From NCBI GenBank assembly GCA_018065085.1, contig JAGHUA010000038.1, positions 1 through 37,425 on the forward strand: DNA of 37,425 nt, in the 5' to 3' direction. This DNA is from Candidatus Liminaster caballi. Its GTDB lineage: Bacteria > Bacteroidota > Bacteroidia > Bacteroidales > UBA3663. Numbering within the stretch: position 1 is the first letter of the stretch; every line of letters begins with the position of its first letter. Positions 1 to 8,242 of this stretch are shown piece after piece. A model generated the notes under the pieces. The model was not told the DNA's origin and did no database searches. It was given only the letters and a program-made list of their open reading frames with translations. Made by a program: the position numbers and the translations under genes.

Positions 1-101
1 GATGATGAAGGCGGACGACAAGCTCGACTTTGAGAAGGCTGTCACTAAGTTCTTGAAAGACAACCCACGCTTCACAGCTGCCGGATCTTACAGAGTAAAG
101 A
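1..101. repeat. Terminal direct repeat, left copy (circular closure)
   Basis: These 101 bases are identical to 37325-37425. The reading frame of the scaffold gene continues correctly across the join (base 37325 equals base 1). The simplest explanation is an assembly overlap of a circular or terminally redundant genome, so the two copies are one locus. A real 101-bp terminal repeat in the virion DNA cannot be excluded from sequence alone. Confidence 0.95.
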
Positions 102-196
102 CCGGAACAGATGGAAGTCAGGGATCAGGATCACAGACTGGCGACAACGCCAGCATCAACAACGCGATCCGCAGAGCTGCGGGTCACAGAATATAA
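1..196 (+). CDS. Capsid scaffolding protein, C-terminal part (continues from 36894)
   Basis: This is the 3' end of the gene that starts at 36894 and runs off the right edge. Joined through the 101-bp overlap the product is about 208 residues. This part carries the end of the charged helical region (a segment around KADDKLDFEKAV and FLKDNPRF) followed by a Gly/Ser/Gln-rich linker and a short basic C-terminal tail (AIRRAAGHRI). A basic, helical C-terminus is the usual capsid-binding part of phage scaffolds. The major capsid gene starts 19 bp downstream. Confidence 0.85.
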   Translation, partial: MMKADDKLDFEKAVTKFLKDNPRFTAAGSYRVKTGTDGSQGSGSQTGDNASINNAIRRAAGHRI

Positions 197-215
197 TACG
201 GAGGTATATTTCACA

Positions 216-1187
216 ATGAAAAAGTACGTTTTTAACTTACAGCTTTTCGACGGCGAAGCTACTGGCATTTTCAGAACTGACGCCGACGCACTTATTCCTG
301 AGGACAGAGCTCAGGAGATCATCCAGGGAACTATCGAGCAGTCCAGCGTGCTCTCTATGGGCCGCAAGCTCGCAAACATGACAGCGAAGCAGTCAAAACT
401 TCCTGTCCTTGACTCTCTTCCTGTTGCTTACTTCGTGGACGGCGACGCTGGCCAGAAGAAGACAGCACAGCAGGCATGGGACAAGAAAGTGATCTACGCA
501 GAAGAGATCGCTGTCATCGTGCCTATTCCTGAAGCAGTACTCGACGACGCTGAGTACGACATCTGGGCAGAGGTTAAGCCTCGCGTTCAGGAAGCCTTCG
601 GCAAGGTTATCGACGAAGCCATCCTCTTCGGTACTGGCAAGCCTGCAAACTGGAGACAGGGCCTCGTTCCTTCTATCCCTGCAGCTGCAAAGGTTTCCCT
701 CGCTACTGTTGGCGATCTTTACGACGCTACACTCGGCGAGCAGGGCTCTATTGCTGCAGTTGAGCAGTCTGGCTACTTCGTAAGCGGTCACGTGGCTGAC
801 ATCTCTATGAGAGCAAAGCTCCGCGGCTTAAAGGATCAGGACGGTCGTCCTCTTTTCCTCAACAACATGCAGAGCGCTGGCTCTTATGTTCTTGACGGAT
901 CTGCGATCTCTTTCCCTCGCAACGGTGCCTTCGATAAGACTCAGGGCTTAATGATCTCTGGCGACTTCTCTCAGCTCGTTTACAGCATCCGCCAGGACAT
1001 CACTTTCAAGCTCTTCACTGAGGGCGTAGTTCAGAACCCTGACGGCTCTATCGCTTACAACCTCATGCAGAACGACATGGTCGCTCTTCGTGCAGTCATG
1101 AGACTCGGCTGGGAGATCCCTAACCCTGTCAACGGCTTAGAGAAGGACAAGAGCAAGCGCTTCCCATTTGCAGTACTTACTGCCTAA
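216..1187 (+). CDS. Major capsid protein, HK97 fold
   Basis: The 323-residue product forms the icosahedral shell. The ATG at 216 is chosen because GGAGGT lies just upstream at 200-205; the frame is open further upstream, but that part overlaps the scaffold end. The length, the position directly after the scaffold, and the sequence pattern (a mobile N-terminal region, then an E-loop-like segment around residues 55-90, then the P-domain helix around VQEAFGKVIDEAILFG) fit HK97-type capsid proteins. The N-terminus MKKYVFNLQLFDGE carries the FNLQLFD motif shared with the scaffold and the major tail protein, which probably marks it for trimming by the Prp-like protease at 36509. The family assignment is from sequence memory, not a search. 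Confidence 0.9.
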   Translation: MKKYVFNLQLFDGEATGIFRTDADALIPEDRAQEIIQGTIEQSSVLSMGRKLANMTAKQSKLPVLDSLPVAYFVDGDAGQKKTAQQAWDKKVIYAEEIAVIVPIPEAVLDDAEYDIWAEVKPRVQEAFGKVIDEAILFGTGKPANWRQGLVPSIPAAAKVSLATVGDLYDATLGEQGSIAAVEQSGYFVSGHVADISMRAKLRGLKDQDGRPLFLNNMQSAGSYVLDGSAISFPRNGAFDKTQGLMISGDFSQLVYSIRQDITFKLFTEGVVQNPDGSIAYNLMQNDMVALRAVMRLGWEIPNPVNGLEKDKSKRFPFAVLTA

Positions 1188-1206
1188 GTAAAGGAGGTGC
1201 GGGCTG

Positions 1207-1623
1207 ATGTATGTCAACTATGACTTCTACAAGGACACCCTCGGCGGACTGATCCCCGAGGACAAGTTCGCAGCTGTTGAGGCGAAGGCAGAGGCGCACA
1301 TCAGCTACTTAACCTACATCAACGGCGACATCTTCGCAAAAGAGAGCGCAGCGGTCAAGCTGGCCGTCTGCGCAGCTGCGGAGGTGATCTACAAAAATAT
1401 GACCAGCAACACGGCGGGCGCTGGCGTCAAGAGCGAAAGCAACGACGGCTACAGCGTCACCTACGTGACCGAGGCACAGGATGGCCAGACAGCTGAGGAG
1501 GCACTTCGCAAGAAGGTCTACGAGGCGATCAGGCTCTACCTGCTGCCGACTGGATGGCTCAGCCGCAAGGTCAAGATCGGAGGGCACGGCGATGAATGTG
1601 CAGACTGTTCTTGTAATATTTAA
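1207..1623 (+). CDS. Head-tail connector (gp6-like adaptor)
   Basis: A 138-residue, mostly helical protein with a good ribosome binding site (AAAGGAGGTG, 1190-1199) 7 nt before the ATG. The helical bundle pattern (YKDTLGGLIPEDKFAAVEAKAEAHISYLT, quoted only in part: residues 8-36) followed by conserved mid-protein Ala-rich helices matches the HK97 gp6/SPP1 gp15 adaptor family, which sits between portal and tail. Its place directly after the major capsid gene is the usual one. The last residues are Cys-rich (CADCSCNI), which is unusual and lies where the next gene already overlaps by 32 nt. Confidence 0.75.
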   Translation: MYVNYDFYKDTLGGLIPEDKFAAVEAKAEAHISYLTYINGDIFAKESAAVKLAVCAAAEVIYKNMTSNTAGAGVKSESNDGYSVTYVTEAQDGQTAEEALRKKVYEAIRLYLLPTGWLSRKVKIGGHGDECADCSCNI

Positions 1624-2026
1624 CCGGAGGCTGGGAGAGGACAGGCGTGAGCTTTACTATCCCACAAGGATCGCCAGCGCTTCCTACATGGAGGCAAGGC
1701 GTGAGAGCCATGCAGCTGGAGTGCACTCAGAGAGTGCGAGCTTCAAGCTGCGCATCCCGTACGACGCAGACCAGGACGGCAAGACCTACACCAGCGAAGC
1801 GGCTTTTAAGAGCATGAGCGACGAAGAGGCGGCCAAGCACTGGACACTCCAGAAGGGCGACATCGTCATCACGGCGGACTTCGACCAGGAGGATCCTGTG
1901 GACGCCACTGAGCTCGATGCTATTGCGTGCAGGCTGAGTGCGGACATCATCACGGTCACAGAGTACGCGGACAACACCATGAGAGGCACGGACGTCGTGA
2001 AGCATTGGCGGATCGGAGGCGAGTGA
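1592..2026 (+). CDS. Putative head closure (stopper) protein
   Basis: A 144-residue protein starting at ATG 1592, inside the end of the connector gene, with GGAGGG at 1579-1584 as ribosome binding site. A longer frame starts at 1481, but it has no binding site and would overlap the connector almost entirely. Predicted beta-rich with a SASFKLRIPY segment and a GDIVI turn, consistent with the small beta-barrel stopper proteins of siphoviruses. The function rests mainly on position between the connector and the minor tail-completion genes. Confidence 0.55.
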   Translation: MNVQTVLVIFNRRLGEDRRELYYPTRIASASYMEARRESHAAGVHSESASFKLRIPYDADQDGKTYTSEAAFKSMSDEEAAKHWTLQKGDIVITADFDQEDPVDATELDAIACRLSADIITVTEYADNTMRGTDVVKHWRIGGE

Positions 2027-2400
2027 TGGGCTTCAAGAAAATAGTGACACCACCGGACACCACGGCGCAGGGCCCTGGTGGCAAGGTGCAGCTAAAATTC
2101 AGCGCCAGCTTCGCCCCACACATCAACACGGTGCTCTCGGAGAAGCAGAAGATCATCGACAGCGAGGTGCTGCGACTGTGCAGCCCTTATGTGCCACACA
2201 GGACCGGAACGCTGGAGCGTTCTGGCATACTGGGCACGACTATCGGATCCGGCGAGGTCAAGTACATCGCACCGTACGCACGCCAGCAGTACTACAACAC
2301 AGCGCCGACCAGAAGCTACGATCCGAGACGTGGCGGCAAGTGGTTCGAGCGTATGAAGACAGCAAACAAGGACCAGATCCTGAAGCTACTGGAGGGATAA
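2026..2400 (+). CDS. Minor capsid / neck protein (Minor_capsid_2-like)
   Basis: A 124-residue protein whose ATG shares one base with the upstream stop codon (TGATG at 2024-2028), which indicates translational coupling; GGAGGC at 2015-2020 is the binding site. The segment ending SPYVPHRTGTLERSG is characteristic of neck and tail-completion proteins (HK97 gp10-like or Minor_capsid_2). It is expected to join tail to head. The family name is by resemblance only. Confidence 0.65.
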   Translation: MGFKKIVTPPDTTAQGPGGKVQLKFSASFAPHINTVLSEKQKIIDSEVLRLCSPYVPHRTGTLERSGILGTTIGSGEVKYIAPYARQQYYNTAPTRSYDPRRGGKWFERMKTANKDQILKLLEG

Positions 2401-2401
2401 C

Positions 2402-2830
2402 ATGGCAGTAAAGTCAATTATTGACGGCGTGGCCGAGTTCTTCAAGGACTGCCCTCTGTTGAAGCCTGGCGCCCTGCGAGTGGATGCACTCGGGAGCAAG
2501 CCGCTGGAGTACGTGATCGAGGTCGGGATCTTCAACCCGATCATAGAGACATACATCGACGGAAGCTCAGACAGGCGCTACCAGTTCAACTTCGGCAGCC
2601 GTGAGTATTACTCAATGGACCGCGTCCAGAACATCGCCAACAGCACCTTCTACGAAGACTTCGCACAGTGGGTCGAGGACCAGGCTGCTGCTGGACACTT
2701 TCCGGAGCTCCCTGCAGGGATGCACCCGGAGAAGCTCAGCGTCCTCTCACCGGGCTACATGTTCGACGAGGCGCTAAAGAACGCACGCTACCAGATACAA
2801 CTGGAGCTAATCTATCACAAGGAGGCATAA
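2402..2830 (+). CDS. Tail terminator / minor capsid protein (Minor_capsid_3-like)
   Basis: A 142-residue protein starting 1 nt after the previous stop, with GGAGGG at 2391-2396. It has an alpha/beta pattern, with the strands VIEVGIFNPIIETYIDG and YQFNFGSREYYS typical of small Firmicutes-phage proteins placed just before the major tail protein. These normally act as the tail terminator that caps the finished tail tube. Confidence 0.6.
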   Translation: MAVKSIIDGVAEFFKDCPLLKPGALRVDALGSKPLEYVIEVGIFNPIIETYIDGSSDRRYQFNFGSREYYSMDRVQNIANSTFYEDFAQWVEDQAAAGHFPELPAGMHPEKLSVLSPGYMFDEALKNARYQIQLELIYHKEA

Positions 2831-2834
2831 TCTC

Positions 2835-3374
2835 ATGAAATTCAATTTACAGATTTTTGACGAGAGCCGTGCGGCTCTTCTCAGAAACGCCATCGCCGAC
2901 TACGCTGAGATCGGCGACGAGTTCGAGCTCATGGGCACAGGTTTCACAACCTTAGACGAGAGCCCAAACGCTCAGACAGACAGCGAGACATATATCAACG
3001 AGACGACTGCGTCTTCTGACATCACAAGCTACGAGACCGAGTTCGCGTACGAGTCCCGCTTGATCCCTTCACAGAAGGCGATCTACGCACTCTACAAGAT
3101 GGGCCGCGACCATGCGACTGGTGCAGATGCACAGCTCACATACGTCCGCGTTGATCTTTTCAACCCTATCGGAACACCTTCAGAAGAGAAGGCCGAGTAC
3201 AAGGCCCGCAAGTTCCTCGTAGCCAACGAAGTCAGCGACATCGAAGGCAACGGAGGCGAGAAGATCAGCGTGTCTGGTACTCTTCACGCAGTCGGCGACC
3301 CTGTCCAGGGCAAGTTCGACACTGTGACGAAGACCTTCACAGCTGGAGACTTTTCCGGCAAGTACGACGCCTAA
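2835..3374 (+). CDS. Major tail (tube) protein
   Basis: A 179-residue protein that should polymerise into the tail tube. It lies between the terminator-like gene and the tail chaperones, the standard position. The sequence is beta-rich with an internal Asp/Thr/Ser-rich part (residues 40-65), the pattern of phage major tail proteins. The N-terminus MKFNLQIFDES carries a variant of the motif found at the N-termini of scaffold and capsid, so it may also be cut by the Prp-like protease. A hairpin follows the gene at 3435, which may set the high ratio of this product to those downstream. Confidence 0.75.
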   Translation: MKFNLQIFDESRAALLRNAIADYAEIGDEFELMGTGFTTLDESPNAQTDSETYINETTASSDITSYETEFAYESRLIPSQKAIYALYKMGRDHATGADAQLTYVRVDLFNPIGTPSEEKAEYKARKFLVANEVSDIEGNGGEKISVSGTLHAVGDPVQGKFDTVTKTFTAGDFSGKYDA

Positions 3375-3434
3375 GCGTCACCTATAGCAAAATACTGAGA
3401 CCGTGCGCCTGACATGTGCAGGAGGCGGACAGGG

Positions 3435-3468
3435 AGCCAGTGGGTCAATGGTACGGCCTGCTGGCTCT
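3435..3468 (+). terminator. Hairpin after the major tail gene, probable leaky terminator
   Basis: GAGCCAG (3435-3441) pairs with CTGGCTC (3462-3468), and the stem continues inward through wobble and GC pairs. It is followed by a weak T-rich stretch (TATTTAT). It lies in the 127-bp non-coding gap between the tube protein and the chaperones, where partial termination would favour the abundant tube protein. Confidence 0.5.
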
Positions 3469-3501
3469 ATTTATAAGTACCAACCAGAGGAGAACAAAAT
3501 C

Positions 3502-3900
3502 ATGGATATTATTATCAACGGCGTAACACTTCAGGGCGATTTCATGGACGCGGACTTCATCGGTCCGTACGAAGAAGCAACGAGAAAAATGCAGGCGAGA
3601 GCTGCAGAGAGCAGGGACAAGAAGTACGACAGGATCGCGGACGGCTACATTGAGCAGTGCGAGGTCGTGGACGACTACTTCGACGAGATCTTCGGAGCTG
3701 GTACAGCTGCCGAGGTATTCAAGGGCAAGGAGCACAACATCATGGTGCACCTCAAAGCGGTCGAGACTTTGACCGACTGGGCTCAGGGTGAGAAGAAGAA
3801 GCTCAACGACTTCACAAACAAGTACACCCAGAGACAGGCAGCCCAGGCTCAGAGACAGCAGGCTCAGCAGTTTATCGCTAAGAAGGGCGGCAAGCATTGA
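3502..3900 (+). CDS. Tail assembly chaperone (DUF6673-like)
   Basis: A 132-residue acidic helical protein ending in a Gln/Ala/Lys-rich tail (QRQAAQAQRQQAQQFIAKKGGKH, residues 110-132 region). The ATG at 3502 follows AGAGGAGA at 3486-3493; an in-frame open stretch from 3403 runs through the terminator hairpin and is not used. It occupies the place of the lambda gpG-type chaperone before the tape measure gene. It resembles the DUF6673 family of Firmicutes phages; the name is from memory. Confidence 0.6.
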   Translation: MDIIINGVTLQGDFMDADFIGPYEEATRKMQARAAESRDKKYDRIADGYIEQCEVVDDYFDEIFGAGTAAEVFKGKEHNIMVHLKAVETLTDWAQGEKKKLNDFTNKYTQRQAAQAQRQQAQQFIAKKGGKH

Positions 3901-4505
3901 ACCTCTTGATCGACGGACTGCCTGAAGAGGTCGAGATCGCTGGCCAGATGGTCAGGATCAACACAGACTTCCGGACGGGCATCCTCTTCGAGGAGATGAT
4001 GCAGGACGGCTCCCTGGATCCGATGCAGAAGATGGCCACAGCGCTGGAGCTTTACTTCCCGGGCACGCGCTTCGCTCCTGACACAATCATGGACGCGATG
4101 GAGCAGGTGCTCTGGTTTTACAAGTGCGGCGAAGAAGACCACGACAGCACCGGACAAGGATCCGGACAGGCCTCAGACCCTCCGTTCTCGTATGAATACG
4201 ACGCGGACTACATCTACGCGGCGTTCATGGCAGCATATCGCATCGACCTGGCACGCAACTCACTCCACTGGTGGCAGTTTCGGGCTCTGTTCCAGGCACT
4301 GCCGGAGGACACGCAGTTCATGAAGATCGTCGGCTATAGGACCATGAAGATCCCGGCCAAGATCCCGAAAGAACAGCGAGAGCATTATCAGAAAATGAAG
4401 AAGCTCTACAGACTCCCGCAGTCAGCTGACAGACAGCAACTCGAAAGTGACCTCTCCACTTTACTCATGAACGGCGGCAACCCTGCCGCAATATTGGAGC
4501 AGTAA
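3897..4505 (+). CDS. Tail assembly protein, Gp15 family
   Basis: A 202-residue protein that starts at a TTG overlapping the previous stop (CATTGA, 3895-3900), with a purine-rich site AAGAAGGG before it. This is a coupled-start arrangement. The N-terminal strands with VEIAGQMVRINTDFRTG and the helical core with HWWQFRALFQALPEDTQFMKI are typical of the Bacteriophage_Gp15 family, which works with the upstream protein as a tape measure chaperone pair. The frame is -1 relative to the upstream gene, as in lambda G/T, but no slippery heptamer is present in the short window where both frames are open. Confidence 0.75.
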   Translation: MNLLIDGLPEEVEIAGQMVRINTDFRTGILFEEMMQDGSLDPMQKMATALELYFPGTRFAPDTIMDAMEQVLWFYKCGEEDHDSTGQGSGQASDPPFSYEYDADYIYAAFMAAYRIDLARNSLHWWQFRALFQALPEDTQFMKIVGYRTMKIPAKIPKEQREHYQKMKKLYRLPQSADRQQLESDLSTLLMNGGNPAAILEQ

Positions 4506-4520
4506 CGGGAGGGCCTAAAA

Positions 4521-7325
4521 ATGGCATCAGATGGCACACTAACCTTTGACACGTCCCTCAATACGGACGGGCTACAGAAGAGCACCAGCTCCCTGGGGGA
4601 CGTAGCCAAAAACGCGCTCGGCGTCTTCGCCGGCAACCTTATGACCAAGGCCACAGAGGCGGTCATCAACTTAGGCAAGGAAGCACTCAACTCGGGCATG
4701 AGCTTCGAGGCTTCAATGGCCAAAACAAAAACACTTTTCGGTGGAACGGACGCACAGTTCAAAGAACTCAACGACACGATCCTGCAGATCTCATCCTCCA
4801 CAGGACTGGCTGCAGATGGACTGGCTGAGGCTGCATACTCCGCAGAGTCGGCTGGTGTATCGACGGAAATGCTCGGCACAATGCTGGAGAACTCCGCGAA
4901 GCTGGCGTCGGCAGGTTTCACAGACGTAGACACAGCCCTATCAGCAACAGCCAAGACCATGAACGCCTACGGCATGGAAGGCGAAGAGGCGATGCTGAAG
5001 GTGCAGAAGGTCCTGATCCAGACACAGAACGATGGTATCACGACCGTAGGCGAGCTGGGTGCATCCCTGGCTCAGGTAACACCAACCGCGGCAGCGTTCG
5101 GCGTGTCCTTCGAGCAGGTGGGCGCTTCTCTTGCAGTTATGACTGCAGCAGGTACACCAACAGCTCAGGCCACCACACAGCTCAACAGCTTGATCGCTGA
5201 ACTGGGCAAGAACGGAACAGTCGCAGCAAAGAACCTCGAAAAAGCGGCCGAGGGTACAAAGTACGCGGGCATGTCATTCAATGAGATGATGGACTCCGGC
5301 GCGACTCTGGACGAAGTCCTCGGCATGATCAGCGCAGAAGCTGACAAGAGTGGCTTGTCGATGGTCGACATGTTCAGCTCTATCGAGGCCGGCAAGGCTG
5401 CCCTGAGTATCTTCTCCGAAGACGGTGAGACGTTCAGGAAAGACCTGGCAGACATGGCCACAGGCGCGGATGTAGTTGGCGAAGCATACGCCACAGTCAG
5501 CGACACGCTGGAATATAAAGCCGGAAAGATCAAGGCGTCGATGACCAACATCGCGACGTCACTGTTCTCAATGGCAGCGGGACCGCTTGCAGATGCAGCG
5601 GACGCAGCAGCCGACGCTCTCGGAGCGATCCAGGCAGGCTTCAACGAAAACGGACTCGCAGGCGTAGCGGACGCCATCATGGGCATGATGGACAAAGCTG
5701 CAGACGCGATCGCGAACTTCGACTGGTCTGGACTGGGTGACAAAATTGTCAACGGTATCAACAAATTTATAGAGGGAGATGGCACGGGGCAGTTCCTGTC
5801 CACAGCTGGCAAGGTGCTCAGCTCTGTGGCCAGTGGCATCGCGACACTGCTGCCGAAGATCCTGCCGGCCATCGTGAAGCTGGTCGCTTACATGATCACA
5901 AGCCTGTACCAGCACATCCCTGACTTCCTCGCAGCTGGAGGCAAGCTGCTCCTGGGCATCGCCAACGGTGTCATCCAGGCATTGCCGGCGCTGGTTGAGG
6001 GACTGAAAAACATATACGAAGCATGGAAAAATTGCTGGAGTGAGATCCTCACAGCCCTGGGAGACTGGTGCGGCAAGATCATCGACAAGATCGTAGACTG
6101 GGCCGGATCAATGCTGGAAAAAGCCAGCACGGGCATGAGCAACATGCTCACCGCTATCATCGACTGGGTGAAGCAGCTCCCTGGTAAAGTTTGGACCTGG
6201 CTGGTCAATACTGTCACGAAGCTCGTGCAGTGGCGCCAGAATATGATCAACACAGCCTCCGAGGCCATGAGCAACATGCTCAGCAAGGTCGTCGAGTGGG
6301 TGTCACAGCTACCTGGAAAAGTGTGGACGTGGCTCGTCAACACAGTGACCAAGCTGATCACCTGGGGCCAGAACATGGTCAGCAATGCAAGCACAGCAAT
6401 GAGCAACATGCTCACCAAGATCATCGAGTGGGTGTCACAGCTTCCGGACAAGGTCTGGACCTGGCTGGTGAATACAGTCACGAAGGTGGTCACATGGGGC
6501 CAGAATATGGTCTCCAACGCATCGACAGCCATGAGCAACATGCTCACGAAGATCATCGACTGGGTGAAGCAGATCCCGGACAAGGTCTGGACGTGGCTCG
6601 TCAATACAGCCAATAAGGTCGTGACATGGGGCACCAACATGGTGAGCAACGCCAGCACGGCCATGAGCAACATGATCAACAAGATCGTAGACTGGGCGAA
6701 GCAGATCCCGGACAAGGTCTGGACATACCTCAGCAACACCGCCGGCAAGGTGGTCACATGGGGCACAGATCTCGCCACAAAGGGAGCAGCTGCAGCCAAG
6801 GGACTCTTCGACGCTTGCGTCAACGGCATCAAGGACCTGCCTGAGAAGTTCAAGTCCATCGGCTCGGACATCGTGACAGGTATCTGGAACGGTATCAGCG
6901 GAGGCTGGGACTGGCTGAAGAACAAGGTCAAGGATCTCGCTGGCAGCTTGCTGGACGCAGCGAAGGAAAAGCTGGGCATCAACTCACCTTCGACAGAGTT
7001 CAGGGACGAGGTCGGCCACTGGCTGCCTCCTGGAATTTCTGAAGGCTTTGAGGATGCAACACCTGACGCGATCAAACAGATGGAAGAGCAGGCGGCCAAG
7101 ATGGTCGCAAGGATGCAGGGCGCAGTCAGCACCAACCTGGGAGGCTTTAACTTCACCATGGGCGGAGCTGCAGGACTCAGAGCACTCACATCTGCAGGCG
7201 CGGTCGTAAATGTGGACAACTCCTTCGAGCAGCACAACACCTACAACACGCCGGTGACATCGCCGAGCGAGGTGGCCAAGGCACAGCGCGAAGCGCTCAG
7301 AAAAATGGCGGGAGGTGTGAAATGA
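4521..7325 (+). CDS. Tape measure protein
   Basis: At 934 residues this is the longest gene, which is expected for the protein that sets tail length. It starts 15 nt after the Gp15 stop, with GGGAGGG at 4507-4513. The N-terminal ~300 residues are a phage_tail_MP-type region rich in Ala (GLAADGLAEAAYSAESAGVST). The middle has hydrophobic helices (residues 420-500, ITSLYQHIPDFLAAGGK). Five tandem 44-residue repeats follow (about residues 539-758). The C-terminal part carries the common tape-measure motif INSPSTEFRDEVGHWLPPGI. The reverse strand has long open frames here, but they are composition shadows. Confidence 0.93.
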   Translation: MASDGTLTFDTSLNTDGLQKSTSSLGDVAKNALGVFAGNLMTKATEAVINLGKEALNSGMSFEASMAKTKTLFGGTDAQFKELNDTILQISSSTGLAADGLAEAAYSAESAGVSTEMLGTMLENSAKLASAGFTDVDTALSATAKTMNAYGMEGEEAMLKVQKVLIQTQNDGITTVGELGASLAQVTPTAAAFGVSFEQVGASLAVMTAAGTPTAQATTQLNSLIAELGKNGTVAAKNLEKAAEGTKYAGMSFNEMMDSGATLDEVLGMISAEADKSGLSMVDMFSSIEAGKAALSIFSEDGETFRKDLADMATGADVVGEAYATVSDTLEYKAGKIKASMTNIATSLFSMAAGPLADAADAAADALGAIQAGFNENGLAGVADAIMGMMDKAADAIANFDWSGLGDKIVNGINKFIEGDGTGQFLSTAGKVLSSVASGIATLLPKILPAIVKLVAYMITSLYQHIPDFLAAGGKLLLGIANGVIQALPALVEGLKNIYEAWKNCWSEILTALGDWCGKIIDKIVDWAGSMLEKASTGMSNMLTAIIDWVKQLPGKVWTWLVNTVTKLVQWRQNMINTASEAMSNMLSKVVEWVSQLPGKVWTWLVNTVTKLITWGQNMVSNASTAMSNMLTKIIEWVSQLPDKVWTWLVNTVTKVVTWGQNMVSNASTAMSNMLTKIIDWVKQIPDKVWTWLVNTANKVVTWGTNMVSNASTAMSNMINKIVDWAKQIPDKVWTYLSNTAGKVVTWGTDLATKGAAAAKGLFDACVNGIKDLPEKFKSIGSDIVTGIWNGISGGWDWLKNKVKDLAGSLLDAAKEKLGINSPSTEFRDEVGHWLPPGISEGFEDATPDAIKQMEEQAAKMVARMQGAVSTNLGGFNFTMGGAAGLRALTSAGAVVNVDNSFEQHNTYNTPVTSPSEVAKAQREALRKMAGGVK
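6135..6794 (+). repeat. Five tandem 132-bp repeats in the tape measure gene
   Basis: Copies start at 6135, 6267, 6399, 6531 and 6663. Each encodes 44 residues beginning MSNM and containing WV.Q(L/I)P.KVWTWL, then W(G/R)(Q/T)(N/D) and a Ser/Ala end. The three middle copies are the most similar and the last is the most divergent. In-frame units in a tape measure gene can change tail length in fixed steps. Confidence 0.9.
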
Positions 7326-8239
7326 CAAAAAATATTATAACCATAGAGCTGACCTGCAACGGCAAGACGCTCCTCATGGGTCCAGGTGAAGACATCGACA
7401 TCAATGCGGTGACTGGCCTGGAGTCCTCAGAGCTTGAGATCAGCACATCAGACAACGCCCTGGTCGACGGGGCGTCTGTCGATGGTAAGAAGATCAAGCC
7501 GAGAGCGATCCACATCGAGGCCAGCTTCAAGTCAAACAAAGACAACGCAGCGAACCGCGCGGCGGTGATCAAGTTCTTCAACCCGAAGTACACAGGCAAG
7601 GCGCTGATCACCTGCATGGGCGTGAGCCGCAACATCGAGTACGAGCTGGAGGGCTGGACCTTCAAAAAGACCAAAAACGTGGACCAGAAGCTCGGCATCA
7701 TCGTCGACCTGCTCTGTCCGGATCCGTACATGCTCAACGTGGACAACTTCGGCAAGAACATGGCCAACATCACGCCGCTCTTCGCGTTCCCGTGGATGAT
7801 GCTCTCACGAAGGGCATCCGGCAAGCTCGACTACAACCCAAAAGCCAGGGGCCTGCTCTTAGGCGGTGCGACTATGGGCTACCGTACACTGCACAAGGAA
7901 GTAGTGCTCGCCAACGATGGCGACGTTTCGACCGGTGTGCAGATCCAGTTCATCGCTACCAGGGGCGAAGTCACCAACCCAAAGATCACGAACACACTGA
8001 CCGGGCAGTATATGAGGGTCAACATCGTGATGCAGCAGGGCGATGTGCTCCTGATCGACACAAACGAGAGGCACCAGGTCATCACACTCAACGGCGTGAA
8101 CTGCTACCAGAAGATCGACCGAAAGAGTGAGCCGTTCCAGCTGGACGTAGGCGACAACTATCTGGAATATGACGCAGACGTCAACTACACCAACCTGGAT
8201 GTAAACCTGTTTTACACTCCGAAGTATCTGGGGGTGTAG
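7322..8239 (+). CDS. Distal tail protein (Dit-like, Sipho_tail family)
   Basis: A 305-residue protein whose ATG overlaps the tape measure stop (AAATGA). The N-terminal ~130 residues (GEDIDINAVTGLESSEL, then the strand-rich region to GKALITCMGVSRNIEYELEGW) have the pattern of the phage distal tail hub, and the C-terminal half (from about residue 170, VLANDGDVSTGVQIQFIA) resembles the galectin-like domain of Dit proteins. It should form the hexameric ring joining the tube to the tip complex. Confidence 0.8.
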   Translation: MTKNIITIELTCNGKTLLMGPGEDIDINAVTGLESSELEISTSDNALVDGASVDGKKIKPRAIHIEASFKSNKDNAANRAAVIKFFNPKYTGKALITCMGVSRNIEYELEGWTFKKTKNVDQKLGIIVDLLCPDPYMLNVDNFGKNMANITPLFAFPWMMLSRRASGKLDYNPKARGLLLGGATMGYRTLHKEVVLANDGDVSTGVQIQFIATRGEVTNPKITNTLTGQYMRVNIVMQQGDVLLIDTNERHQVITLNGVNCYQKIDRKSEPFQLDVGDNYLEYDADVNYTNLDVNLFYTPKYLGV

Positions 8240-8242
8240 CCT

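Noticed and set aside
3870..3900. Programmed -1 frameshift joining the two tail chaperones
   Set aside because: The second frame is indeed -1, but it opens only after a stop at 3879-3881 and no X-XXY-YYZ slippery site lies in the 16 nt available. A coupled TTG start explains the overlap.
5888..7240. A 450-codon open frame on the minus strand
   Set aside because: It lies opposite the tape measure gene and reads as Ser/Leu/Val-rich low-complexity protein with repeats mirroring the sense repeats. It has no binding site, and is a shadow of the codon composition.
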